This document shows positions 35,640 to 47,429 of a stretch of 64,000 nt of DNA, in pieces (position 1 is the stretch's first letter; every line of letters begins with the position of its first letter). Source of the DNA: Sesamum alatum. Taxonomy: Eukaryota; Streptophyta; Magnoliopsida; Lamiales; Pedaliaceae. The stretch spans positions 26,193,188-26,257,187 of the forward strand of contig JACGWO010000012.1 in assembly GCA_034509735.1 (NCBI GenBank). Direction: 5' to 3'. The position numbers and the translations under genes were made by a program. Under the pieces are notes generated by a model, which saw nothing but the letters and a program-made list of their open reading frames with translations, had not been told where the DNA came from and searched no databases.

Positions 35640-36251
35640 TTTAAATTATGTTGTAAAAAATATTAATGAATTTTAAATTATGTTGTAAATGTTTTTCTTA
35701 AATTCCCCTATCAAAATTTAGCTTTATGTATTTTGATGGATCGATCAAAAATAAAATATAAAATCATTCTTTTATTTCAAAATTACTAATTGGGTCGTCA
35801 ATACATGCTTAATATGACTCGTTAAGAGATTAGTTGCCGCAACATGCCCATAAATTATTTTTACATGTACCAGTGACAATTACAACTGTGTTTGGATTTA
35901 TTTTTGGAGTGTTCTGTTTTGTATTATGGAGATAGAGAGAGAAAAATAGAGATAAATAAATATGTATTAGAAATAGTGTGTATGTTTGGATTTATTTTTT
36001 GTAATAACTTAAAATAGTGTAAGATAGATGTTGTATGTTTGGTTTTGGTTATTATGAGACAAACTCCACTGTTCATTGTCAGATAATATCTCTTTCGATG
36101 TATTTATGTTGATATATATACATATATATATATATATAATTTTGTTTGTAGGTGGATCGTAGTAAGCTATTGACTAGCATTTGAAAATGTGTCAAAATCA
36201 ACAAAATACACCAAATCAAAGTGTCTTGGAGATAGTCCAAACATTGATCAC

Positions 36252-36280
36252 GTTTCGGCCCATCTCGAAGATGGGCCGAA
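36252..36280. repeat. Perfect palindrome holding two GGGCC sites
   Basis: TTTCGGCCCATCT and AGATGGGCCGAAA are exact inverted copies separated by CGA. A second, looser inverted pair (gggcttaattcatgagccc) lies about 75 bp further on. TGGGCC is the 'site II' motif of plant TCP-regulated promoters, but no gene start is nearby. Confidence 0.6.
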
Positions 36281-36429
36281 AATAAAAACAAACATAGTGT
36301 TAGAGTCGACATGAAAACCATAAATTGTGTCCATGGGCTTAATTCATGAGCCCATGAATAGTGTGGTGGGCTTGATTATGTCACACGGGCTTGGGCCTTG
36401 GATTGTAAAAAACTCTGTCTTTTCATTTG

Positions 36430-39400
36430 TCAACTTCTGAATATCATATATACCTAACTTCATCAGAATAAATTAAATTATCATTCAAAAACACATATAA
36501 CATTTATTGAAAAAACTCCATTACCCAAATTTAATATGCATAAAATATTTTTCAAGTCAGATCTAAATTTATTGTGGAATTTTAATTTTATTTGATTATT
36601 CAGAAACTCAAGTTTTTTTTTTTGGAAAAACATTTATAATTGGGCCCAAAGGAATTGAAGTTGAAATAATTTGATATTTTATAAAAAAAAAATAGTTTTT
36701 AACTGGTTATATACTTAATTTGTAAAAGAAACAAGAGTTTTGGTAACTAATTTGAATTTGAGTCTAGAGTAATTCAACTAATTTATCAACAATACTAAAA
36801 TTTAATATGGACAAACAATTTAGACTGAGTATGGTTTGGAATAAGAGGGTGTTGCCTAAAATTATTAAAAAAAAAAAATAATATCTCATATATCTTATAA
36901 AGACATTTTTCGAGCTTATAAGATGTTATATTTTATTTCAAAATAAATTCTCAAAGTGTGTGAATTATAAAAAAAAAAAAAAGAAAGACTTATAAGATAT
37001 CAGTAATAATAATTTTGTCATTCTTATTATTTAAACTGAGTTATTAATGTTTATTACAAATAAGTAGGAAATCATTAAACTCAAATGAGTTTACAAGCTA
37101 CTAACATATTAATTCTAAAAATTATAGTCGTACTTTCTAACAATTTTACCAAATATTTCACAATATTAATTTTCAAATATCTTATAAAATATTTTAAGAT
37201 CATTATGGGTATTTCTTCTACATGCAAAGTCAAGGAGAGCCATATAATCCAACAACAAAAAATGATATATTACCAATTCAACCCCAACCAACAAATGACA
37301 ACCACACGAAAAGAATTAGAGTGAGGACCAGATCGTAATTTTGTGCATCGTACATAATTTTAATGTGTATATGTAGAGGGATTAATAGAATGAAGACTAT
37401 TATTTTACTTTCTGATTCAAGCTGTATTTAATTGAAGAGAATTGACATTTTCCTCTGAAGTGCAATTTTTCACCTTCTTCTTCTTATTATTATTAAATGA
37501 AAAACAAGCATTAATAATTATTGAATTAATGAACTAACCAATAATTCAGATGAAAAAATAACTTCAGAAAAAAGACATGGGCCCACAGGAAAATTATTGT
37601 TTTTCCTGTCAAATGCCAATTTCCAGCCACAAAAAATAAATTAAAAAAATTTAAATAAATTACTATTCCAGAAAAGGAGTGAAAATAAAAGGGTTGCTTG
37701 ACAAAGAATGTATGGACCAAAAGGGCACAGCTTTTTACACAGGGAAAGAAAGGAGAGTTGTACCCAAAAAGTAATGGAAAAGGGCCCAAATGTACAAGTC
37801 ATTGAAGCAGAACAAAAGGGATGATTGATTTTAGGGCAAAATTGGGGGACTTAATTGCACATGGGAAGCAGACAGTTCCCACATGAAATTAAACATACCC
37901 TCATGCCCTTTTCTTTTCTTTTGCTTCCCATCTTCACAACACTCTCTCTCTTGGTTTCATCCCCCTATCCACTTATCCTGCTCATCTACACTTCATGAAA
38001 ATATACTGATTAAGTTCGAACGTTGTCACATCTATCATTCGGGACGTTCAATGGGACTAAACGTATATCTTTACTTGCGTGTTGATTCCCGTATAATTAA
38101 GTCGTTGGTTCTTGATGTTGTCACGTCTATGATGTGAATTTGAAACTTTTTATCAAGACGTTTAGTGGGACTAAACATACATATTGACTTACGTGTTGAT
38201 TCTCACGTAGTTAAATCTTGGTTCTTGGGGACAACAGGTTAATTATAAAAATTCTGTCCTGTACACATTTTTGTGTAATAAAAAGAAAGAAAAAATGTAC
38301 TATATGATTGACGTGATATAATTCATATTATTTGATATTTTCACATTTTCAAAAAGAAAAAAAAAAAAAAAAAAACTCATCATGTCCACACAAAAGGGAG
38401 TGAGTAAAACTTTAGTGCATTTTGGGATTCTTTTTATTTTTATTTTGAAAAAAAGATTATCTCATTGAGTTTTAAAGTGCTATTGGAGGGGGAATAGTGA
38501 AATTATTTAATATACATGTGATGATGGTCAGTATCTTAATTTGTAAGGATAATAATATTGGAGTAGATGACATGACATATCTACTGTAGTGAATGGTTGA
38601 GTTTATTTTTAATTTATTATTATATTTTTTAGTTTAATTAATATTGGAGAAATTATTAATTAATTTATTGAAATGTTAATGTAATGATGTAATTACTGCT
38701 TCTATCGAAAAAAAGAGAATTGTTATCAAAAGATTAAAGATTTGATGTTCGATAATTGTGGATTTACACATGTTCATCTACTAAATTAAATATTTTACTT
38801 TCGAAACATTGTGGTTTCAAATTTAATCAATGCTAGTATATATCTACTTTTATGGTAGCTTTTTATATGTTTGTTTCATTTGAATCTTTCCCCCTAATTC
38901 GAAATAGTTGATACATTTAATCAACTTTTAAAATCCAAATGTATCGATCAATATAATCAACAATTTCTATAAAAAAAAAAATAATAATAATTGAGAATAT
39001 TCCACTATTTATCATATGATCAAATTAATTACACGATAAAGCCATATATATATATGTAATTAATAGTAATTATTATAATATATAATTAATAATAATTATT
39101 ATTATAATATATAATTCATTTATTCCATTGCTTTGACTGGTCTTTGTTGATACCTTGCTAGATGTTTGGCTTTTTCTTGGGATATGTGTAACTAAAAGTT
39201 GAATATTTTTTGTCATTTTACTAAGCAAATTATACATTACTCTATGCCCCCTTATATATATATATATATATATATTATTTTATTCAAATATTGGATATGA
39301 TACAGTTTTGATTTTTGAGGAGATGAGTGAGAGGTGGCTTCACTTTCACATGGATGATTTTCCAACTCACGTGATATTATCTGCTTGGGATTATTTTTAT

Positions 39401-39490
39401 TAATGACATAGGTTTCTCGCCCAATTATTCAATTAATTTAATTTCCTGAGATTCTTCATCTTATTTTATTATTATAATTATTTTTCTTTT
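36430..39490. other. AT-rich gene desert
   Basis: No credible protein-coding ORF is seen. The stretch includes a 38022-38230 tandem repeat, poly-A/T tracts and (TA)n near 39255-39275. The block at about 37540-37930 is less repetitive and contains 'acatgggaagcagacagttcccacat', a small hairpin, but I recognise no microRNA in it. Confidence 0.45.
38022..38230 (+). repeat. Two-copy tandem repeat of about 95-115 bp
   Basis: Each copy starts 'gttgtcac.tctat' (38022 and 38117), passes through 'gacgtt.a.tgggactaaac', and ends 'cgtgttgattc.c..' then 'ggttcttg'. The sequence resembles the body of the SINE-like insert at 23534-23755. It is probably a tandem SINE remnant. Confidence 0.55.
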
Positions 39491-39499
39491 GCAATAAAG

Positions 39500-39765
39500 A
39501 TTAGTTTTTAAATTAGAAGTGATTAATTTTATTAATCGAAAGTAAAGCGATTACATTCAGTCGTGTTGACTATCAATCTCGAACATAGACAATTACTACA
39601 AATAATCATATCAACAATATCACATAAACTAATATCTTGCTATTACAACAACAAATAATACCCCTATTATACGGTAGAAACAACATCAACCACGCAGGGG
39701 TTCGAACCCATGACCTCTAGGATCATGGGACCTCAACTTCACCAATTAAGTTAGGCCTCATCAAG
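39500..39765 (-). mobile_element. tRNA-like SINE, most complete copy
   Basis: On the minus strand the order is an A-box-like 'taacttaattggtgaagttg', a perfect B box GGGTTCGAACCCC (39697-39709), a body of about 130 bp, and the tail 'gtaatcgctttactttcga' then 'ttaataaaattaatc'. Copies or tails occur at 42540-42690, 58239-58350 and 61971-62129. The acceptor stem does not pair, so it is not a functional tRNA gene. Confidence 0.65.
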
Positions 39766-40336
39766 TACGATAAAGATTAGTTACGCCTATTCCATAACTT
39801 GCAATATATACTAAATAAACTTGTTCAAAGCTCAACCTAACCATCAACACCTTCACCGTCAATATTTTCGAGCCCTTTTTCAATAATTACTTAGAAATAT
39901 TTTTATGTCGTCGAAAATTATAAAACTAAGTTGAATAATGTAATAATAGACATGAAAAATAACTACTAACTACCCCTCCTATACATGGATTCATGTTTTT
40001 TATTATAAAATATACGTTGAGACGACGTTGGTTGAAATTATATTTTTTTAATATTAATTTATTATTTTTAAGTATTGACACAACTCGTTCAAATTGATTA
40101 AGCACATTTAAAAATTATCATTATTAATATTTTTATGTGCTTCACAATTTTATATTATTTGAACAATTCAATATTTAATCTTAAATAATATTCTATAGCT
40201 TATAAACTAAAAAAATTATTAAAATGTCTAAACTTATAAAGTATTTAAATAAACATAGTCAACAGTAACCAATCTCAATCCTCAGCCAAAAATAAAATAA
40301 AATCCAATGGCTCACATCATGTATTTCAAAAAATAT

Positions 40337-40556
40337 TTAATGCAATTTACCTATACATAATATTGCAAATAAGTAAATTACCCCTTATAAAAAAAATAAT
40401 AATTTACCTCCTTGTGTTCTTTAAAATGGAGCAAGTTACCTCATGTCTCCATTTTAAAATTATTGGGAGGTAAATTGATTCATTTTAAAAAACACAGGAA
40501 GATAGATTGTTATTTGTTTATTTGTGATATCAGATAGATTGCTTGCATTTTCCCTT
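40337..40556. mobile_element. Small foldback element
   Basis: 'atttacctccttgtgttctt' on the left is mirrored by 'aacacaggaagatagattg' on the right, and 'atggagcaagttacct' by 'aggtaaattgattcat'. It is related to 19570-19833. Confidence 0.5.
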
Positions 40557-41693
40557 TTTCAAAAAACAATATTGTTGAAGATGGCATGATTTTTGCTACA
40601 TTTGACTCTTTAATCCACATTATATTTTAATTAACCTACTCTATTAGTTTAGGTCAAGCATATTGCTATAGAAATATGGTGGTTCAACTTCTTCATCAAT
40701 TTGATTTAAACCATTCAACTGCTTCATTATTATTATTTTAATTTATAATTATTACTTATTATCTTGTGTCATCATAATTTTAATTTTGGTCTTATCTTGC
40801 CATTTCATTTGCTACAATATAGTAATTAACATCAAGTTCTTTTATAAGCTCGATGTGAAAAATGTCAGATTATCATAATTAAGTTATTTCAGTATAATGT
40901 AGACTTTTATTATCATCGTAAATTTTTTTTTTGAATTATTCCCTATATTATAGATCACTGTGACCAACACTTGCCATGGTTTTGAGATGTAGCTATTACT
41001 TTAGCGTTGCTTGCAGAAGCAACAACTAATAGTCGTGAGCAACTATAGTTAATTAGTATTTTTTTTATGATTTTTTTACTTTTAATCATGATAATTAATC
41101 ATAATGAAAAATCATAACGTGTGTGACATTTTTAATTAAAAATGCACACAAGAATAAAAGATATTTATATCTTTTTTTATATGTGTATATATTTATATAT
41201 TGGGTTGTTGGCAAAGAAACTTATTAGTGACATTTTTTCTTGGTTAAAAGTTGGATTTGGTAGTTAATTATGTATCTTGATTGAACTAATAAGGATAATT
41301 AATTAAAGTGGTTAGTAGTGATTCTGAATTTTAACAACCACCATACTTACTCAATCACATCAAATCCAATTTCTGAAAATTAATTAATGTGATATGATGA
41401 TCATGGGAATTAAATCCATCAGCCCATTATTCTGAGTCGGAATGATAAATTTCAAAGAAATTATTAGTTTCTAATTTTGATTTTGATTTTGCATGTTTGA
41501 ATTAAAGAATTTAGATTTGAGAAAATTAAATGATCTTTATTAAGCTATTTAAGCTGAATTGGTTGATCCATTAATTTGTAATAATATTATGCTTTTTCTT
41601 TTGGTGGAAAAAATGAATATGACTTAAACATTTATAGTAAATTAATATTATTAATAACAGCCAAATAAATCAATTTAAATAAAAAAAAATAAG

Positions 41694-42356
41694 ATAAATC
41701 ACATTAACATACCCTTAAGTTATGTCTATACACACAACACTCCCTAACTTTTGTAAAATTTCAGGTACACCCCCTTAGATGTGTTATTGTAATGCACCTT
41801 AGGATGTGTTAGTATAATTTTTTCCCGATGAATAGGGGGTGTGATATGGAGAAGAAGAGAATTTACAAGAAGACCCTCAATATTTATGAATATTGCACAA
41901 GAACCCTTGATGGAGGTTGCGAGGAGTTAAAATGAAGTTAAGGGGGTTGAAGAGATGGAGGTTGAAAAGAGAGTGGGGCTAGTGAAATGACGGAAGTACC
42001 CTCGCCTGTTTAATTTAGGCCGTAGGATCAAAGGACGACATTGTAATTTCACCCCCTAAAATTTACTATAAATAGGGGGTGAACTTTATTGTTTGAGATA
42101 CCTTGGGAATGAATATAAAAAGTTTACTCTTCATTTCCTTGTTTTTGTTAAGCTTCTTGTGTTCGTTTGATGCACGTGCTTAGGCTACGTTTTTCCCGAA
42201 TTTCACCCCATCAGGGTGTTAGTGTGTATTTTTGCCACAGAATAAGGGATGTACTTGTAATTATAACTACGACTTCAACGGGTGTAATTATATTTAAAAG
42301 GCATAGAGTGTTTGTGTAACTAAATCTAACTTCAAGAGGTGTGAATATAATTTACC
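41694..42356. mobile_element. Foldback element split by a solo LTR
   Basis: The ends 'gataaatcacattaacatac' and 'gtgaatataatttacc' are inverted copies, and the element resembles 49119-49315. A 372-bp solo LTR with its GGGTG duplication lies inside at 41842-42213, so the foldback element is the older insertion. Confidence 0.6.
41842..42213 (+). mobile_element. Solo LTR (372 bp) with exact 5-bp target duplication
   Basis: It starts TGATATGGAG and ends TTTCACCCCATCA, with LTR-type TG...CA ends. GGGTG flanks it at 41837-41841 and 42214-42218. A TATA box, tataaata, at 42067-42074 shows plus-strand transcription. The LTR at 62130-62504 is the same family in inverse orientation. No internal region is present, so it formed by recombination between two LTRs. 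Confidence 0.88.
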
Positions 42357-42539
42357 TTTTTAAATATTGGTCATGATTAATTAATATTTACTATGATTTT
42401 AGTTATGATCGAAGTATTTACCATGATTCTTAGCTATAGTTAATACTTCGACAACGTCTACTGAAAAAACAACCAACAGTTATTGCTAGTCATGTTTAAT
42501 TATTTTGAAGTGAAAGCACTGAAATATTAATATTGAAAC

Positions 42540-42690
42540 AAATTCATTACGATTCGTTCAATTACAAGTTTACAACAATTATACCTTAATCAACAATCTA
42601 AAAGACCTACACCTACTATACAATAGAATAACATCTCACTCATTTGATGGGGTTCGTACCCATGGCATCTGCAGTCACGCTTAACTATTA
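42540..42690 (-). mobile_element. tRNA-like SINE copy
   Basis: The B-box-like 'gggttcgtaccc' (42649-42661, read as GGGTACGAACCCC on the minus strand) and a tail with 'ttacgattcgttcaattaca' match the SINE at 39500-39765 with decay. Confidence 0.5.
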
Positions 42691-43208
42691 TTCACTATGA
42701 ATTTTCTTTTTTGTAGTTATATATAATAACCAAACATAAAAATAATAAAAAAATATCATGTTTCTTGCAGTGATTTATTTACTCCACAAACCACATTATT
42801 AAAATTTACACTGTAGTCATTTTTGCGGTACTAATTACTGATTAAGAATTAAATTATGAATTAATTATTAGTGAACACTTCATGCTCAAGACTAATATGT
42901 TAAAAAATATATTTAGTTTGTTTTTATTATTTGCTTTGACAAATAATACACCAAAATTGCATTGTTGAAAGGGATAGCAAAGGTGTGGTCATGGTTGCAA
43001 TTATAATTAAAGTATGGTAGTTTTCTAGTCCCTATCCATCCCAATTCCCACCAATCATATTATCCACGAATAATGTTTTTTTTTCCCTATTAGTGACAAT
43101 AATTGTAAAATTTCCAAAATCATTTCGTGACGAAAATTTAGCACGTTTTAATGTGGGAATTATTTTTCTCTCAAATTAGCACAAATAGAAACAAAATAAA
43201 TATAACAA

Positions 43209-43330
43209 TTATGTCTTAGTCGAGTGATTAAGATCGGCGTTTCATGAGTAAACTTAATGTCATCGCTTCGAATTCCAACGAATGTGTATGTATATTTATT
43301 TCACTTTTTGTAAACATATTATAATATATT
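43209..43330 (+). mobile_element. tRNA-like SINE fragment
   Basis: The A-box-like 'tcttagtcgagtgattaa' and B-box-like 'cgcttcgaattcc' have tRNA-type spacing, followed by a T-rich tail. It is on the plus strand. Confidence 0.4.
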
Positions 43331-43767
43331 TCATAATTATTTGTTATATAAATATATTGATCGAACCGATGTATTATTCAATCAATTAAAATAATGATTC
43401 AATCATGTAATTATGGCTTTTAGGAAGTATATGAAAACAAAAAAAAAAAAAATTTCCTGTACATGTATGTGAAATTAGGAACAAAAAGTGTTTGATTTAA
43501 AGTCATGTGTCTGGTCTGCTAAATAATTAAATCAAGCTCAATAAAAACTTTAAATCGAAATTATAAAGCTCAATTAGGACACATAAATTAAAAAATATGC
43601 AGCCATAGATTTATTGCAAATTCTTGCTTTCTTTTATTTATTTTTATCATTTCTTCCTCTTTTCCTGTATAAAAAAAATAAAAAGAAACGGGAAAAAGAA
43701 CAAAAAAAAAAAATTAATTTGGGGATCACATTTTAAATTGTAAATTTATATATTCTTCATGTCGATG

Positions 43768-44044
43768 CACTAGAAAAAATATTACTATTGCCTACGATTT
43801 TATCGGCTATGGACTAAAGTCGTGGTAAAGAATTATTATTAACCATGGGTAATCAAAAATAAATTCCAATACTATACATATCTACTATGAAAACGATTTT
43901 TGTCATGGCTATGAGCTATTGCAAATATTTTTTGCAATACTCGTAAAAATCACGACCAATAACCGATGTGTGACTATGATTATTGACTTTTTTACAACAA
44001 CTGTATAATTTTAATCATGATTAAATGTTATATATCTTCTAGTG
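43768..44044. mobile_element. 277-bp CACTA-like MITE
   Basis: The ends CACTAGAAAAAATAT and ATATATCTTCTAGTG are imperfect inverted copies starting with CACTA. The flanking triplets ATG and AGG differ at one base, so the 3-bp target duplication is decayed or the boundary is off. There is no transposase. Confidence 0.55.
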
Positions 44045-45010
44045 AGGTTACTCTCTCTCCTTTTTCTTGCTCTCTTTTACCAGAAAGGATAAGTAAAATT
44101 ATAATTGAAATTTATTTACCATAAGAATATTTTTTTCTTGATTCTCCCAAAATAAAATTACTCAATTCCGCCGGATACAAAAGGGAAAAATAATTAAAAT
44201 AATAAATTAAACCTGCCTAAGGAAAATAGACAAAATATTAATTAAATAGACCCACTATTCCCTTTTGAGATTTTCTTTTTATTTTTAATATTATTTTTAT
44301 TCCGCAAATGTCATTATGAAAAGGAAATTAATCACCTAATAATCATTAATTTGAAGTAATTATTGTTCCTTGAGAATTGTACTGAATTCATTGCTTTAAT
44401 TATAACCCCACCTTCAATTTCTACCGAAAATGGAAACTTTTCAACCACTCAGTTACAAAATTAATTAATGATCATATTCATATATCTATTTTTCATAACC
44501 AAACAATAACACCCACATATAAAAATAAAAATAAAAAGAAAGACAAAAAAATGACAAATTTATTTACGGATATAAAAAATTGACTAAATAAACTATAAAA
44601 CATAAATATATATATATATATTCATATTTATAAAACACGAACAAGATTTCATTACAACATATATTTGTGTGTGCACACGCATCTGGATATTTAATTTAAC
44701 TAAGTATACGAAATGTTAATGCAGTAATTATAACTCTACAGGTAAAATATTCCTATAAGTGACTTAAATATTAAGACAAGAATTTCGAAGCAAAGTGATC
44801 TTGATATCATGAATGTAAGAATTAAATTAAATAAAATATACAAGACAATAATTCTCTCTCTCTCTCTCTCTATATATATATACTAATTATTGATGTAGGA
44901 GTTTTCACCATTGACCCTACAGAACTGGGCAGCATTTTCGATGACAGTTATAAAAGTGGGCCGCCAAACAGCCATGCAGCTTCCATGTTTGTCATTTTGA
45001 GTGAATGTTC

Positions 45011-45047
45011 TAATAATAATAATAATGATAATAATAATAATAATAAA
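45011..45047 (+). repeat. (TAA)n microsatellite
   Basis: About twelve TAA units with one interruption (TGA). Confidence 0.85.
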
Positions 45048-45214
45048 GTTGCCTCTCACCAGAATTATGAGTCTGATCAATGACATCAAAATAATTGATT
45101 TCAAATAATATTAGCTGTAACTAAAATTATTGTTCAAACCACATTTGTCTCAATTTAATTAGTTGCAAACGTAATGAATTTTCCTATTAATTAGTCTCAA
45201 TTTCGTATCAAAAA

Positions 45215-45640
45215 ACTTATCTGCCGTCAAGGTGATAGGGACCTTCAAGGTAGTCAAATTTTTAAAAAAAATGTTGGAATATGAGAAAACAAAGACACGT
45301 TAGGCGTGCTGGGAGGTTTCAATTAAGATCTTTTGACGCTTAAGTTAATTCAAATGCGAGACAAATGAGTAGAACACTAAAAATGGCGTACATTAACTTT
45401 AGGTTGTCCGAAGTATTTTAAAAGGGTAGAATTCGTACTTATATAGATCCACGTATCGAAAACTCATTCTTTTGATGTCTTGATATGAACAACCTTTTCT
45501 ATACTATATAAACTAGGAGTTGTTTCTGACTTATAGAGCTATTGAGCTCAAATGTTGTATCGTAAGGTAGGGTCGGTGTTGGTATGATACGACCTGATAC
45601 CTCAGTCATATTTTGGAATTTTGAAATCCTACAAGGGGTA
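45215..45640. repeat. Possible decayed LTR fragment
   Basis: This patch is richer in mixed sequence than its surroundings, with 'aaggtgatagggaccttcaa' and TATA-like 'ctatactatataaactagg'. The style recalls plant gypsy LTRs. No clean TG...CA ends or target duplication were found. Confidence 0.25.
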
Positions 45641-46359
45641 TTATTTTCATTTGATCAGTTATCAGAACACTTTGAAATTATGCATTTTGAAATACCACAT
45701 TTATCTGAATTTTTTTTTTATCATCGTTAACGCCATCTATCATTATCTTAATTTTAGGGTTTCAATACGTATTAACATGCTTTGATTAGGGTTTAAACTA
45801 GTTGTAATCTCATGAGAGTTAGTTCAAGAAAATTATGACCATCATGATTATTCTTGAAACTAAGTATATGTCCATCAATCATTGTTAGAAGAATTGATTC
45901 TAGGATGAATGAAACGAATTAATGATGCTAATTAAAAGTACTTATTTTGTGGGTTCTAAAGAATCATTTTTTGTCATTTTGTGATTTCATTTGCATGACT
46001 TTAAGTTGAAGAAAAAGAAAATGGTGTTAGAAGCATCATTTTGTTTGAGGAAAATAATGTTAGGAAATGGTCCTCAAAACTCTTACTTCAACATTTAGTC
46101 ACCATTATGACTTGGAACATTGTTGTCACCATGGTAACTATATACATGACCATTTGAATGTGGACAAGGACATCACATCTCCTCCATTCCCATAAAAGTT
46201 GAGAGTGGATTGGATAATCTTCAAGGACATCATTATTGCAAATTGACCCATCAAATTTATTATTATTATTTTCTTATATAAGTCAGAGTTTTGAAATATC
46301 AAGTAGTATGAATCATGTTATCGGGAAATGACAGTATGTTAATCTTTTTTTTTTTGAAA

Positions 46360-46545
46360 GGTTAATTCAATATATCAATTTTTAAACCAACAACTACGTT
46401 CAAACGAGAATAAAAAAAAAAAAAAACCTACTATAGAAATAAACATACACTCATATTCGTGGGAGTCGAACTCACAACCCTTTTAGTTGTGAGGCATCAA
46501 CCTCACCGATCGAGTGATGCCTCGTTGGTTGATGGTAATAGACTT
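46360..46545 (-). mobile_element. tRNA-like SINE fragment
   Basis: On the minus strand, 'gatcggtgaggttgatgcc' (A-box region) and GAGTTCGACTCCC (B box, 46461-46473) have tRNA-type spacing. Downstream sequence resembles a SINE body. Confidence 0.5.
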
Positions 46546-46939
46546 AAATCCATCCATTCAGTGCAGTTTGGAAACTATACCCGAGTTTTGAGATGAATTT
46601 TGATTTTTTTTTAATTGAACCCCGTCTTTTTAATACTTTTATATTTTTCAATACCATGTGCATGTTATATGATATATGTTTGTATTTAATCCGTACTCAT
46701 TCTGTAACATTTTTATAAATTAAAAAGCAATTTTTGATCCTAGGTTCAGAAATAAGCAGGGTCCAGTAAAAAATCTTGGTAGATAGGTCCCGAATTTTGA
46801 CAAACTCATCCAACCTTGAGACGTTTTTATTTTCGTATAATACATGAACATAATGAAATATTTATTATTACTACGATGTAATTTAAAATATTGAATATTT
46901 TTTATATACAAATTCATAATAAAACTCCCAACAATTAGG

Positions 46940-47235
46940 CAACAAGTTAGTGTGTAAGCTTTTTCCATCGGAGTTGGGACACAAATTGCGGCAACCAAAC
47001 AAGTCGTAAGGCGATAGGTTAGTACTTAGTAGCCTGTGAGAGTCTGTGAGAGAAGGACAAAGCATATTCCTAAGGGGGGCCCACACTGGGAAAGTGTATC
47101 TCTTTTCGGGGGAGCCGAGGTGGCCTGGAAATGAGAAGTCACTGTCTGCCACGTTGGAAAAGTTGCCAGCGTGTACCTTGGTGTTCCCAGCTGGATTTCG
47201 AGATTCGGGGAACTGTTTGTTTATATAAGAAAATT
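46940..47235. other. GC-richer island of unknown nature
   Basis: A block of about 300 bp with clearly higher GC than the surrounding AT-rich DNA. It is open in several frames on both strands (about 60-90 codons each), and none resembles a known protein. It includes 'aaggggggcccacactggg' and ends near a TATA-like 'tttatataagaaa'. It could be a captured gene fragment, a transposon piece or a non-coding transcript. Confidence 0.35.
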
Positions 47236-47429
47236 AGTAGTTAGTACAACTTTTTCTCATGTCGCAGGTATTAGAAACGTGACGCTTATGCCAATGGCGC
47301 ACAAATTTGAGATTTATAATTCGAGTTTCATGAATGTGGTCGTTGGTTTTTTGTATAATAAGGTAAATTATAATGGATTTTTTTTTCATATTTACTATAA
47401 TTATAAATATATTTTTTTTTATTTTTGAA

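Noticed and set aside
37540..37930. MicroRNA precursor
   Set aside because: A short hairpin is present, but I recognise no known mature microRNA and the stem is too short to argue from sequence alone.
39660..39770. Functional tRNA gene on the minus strand
   Set aside because: The B box is perfect, but the acceptor and anticodon stems do not pair and a SINE body and tail follow.
46720..47228. Overlapping ORFs of 60-92 codons as protein genes
   Set aside because: Open frames occur on both strands at once, none shows domain or codon evidence, and they are treated only as part of the GC-richer island.
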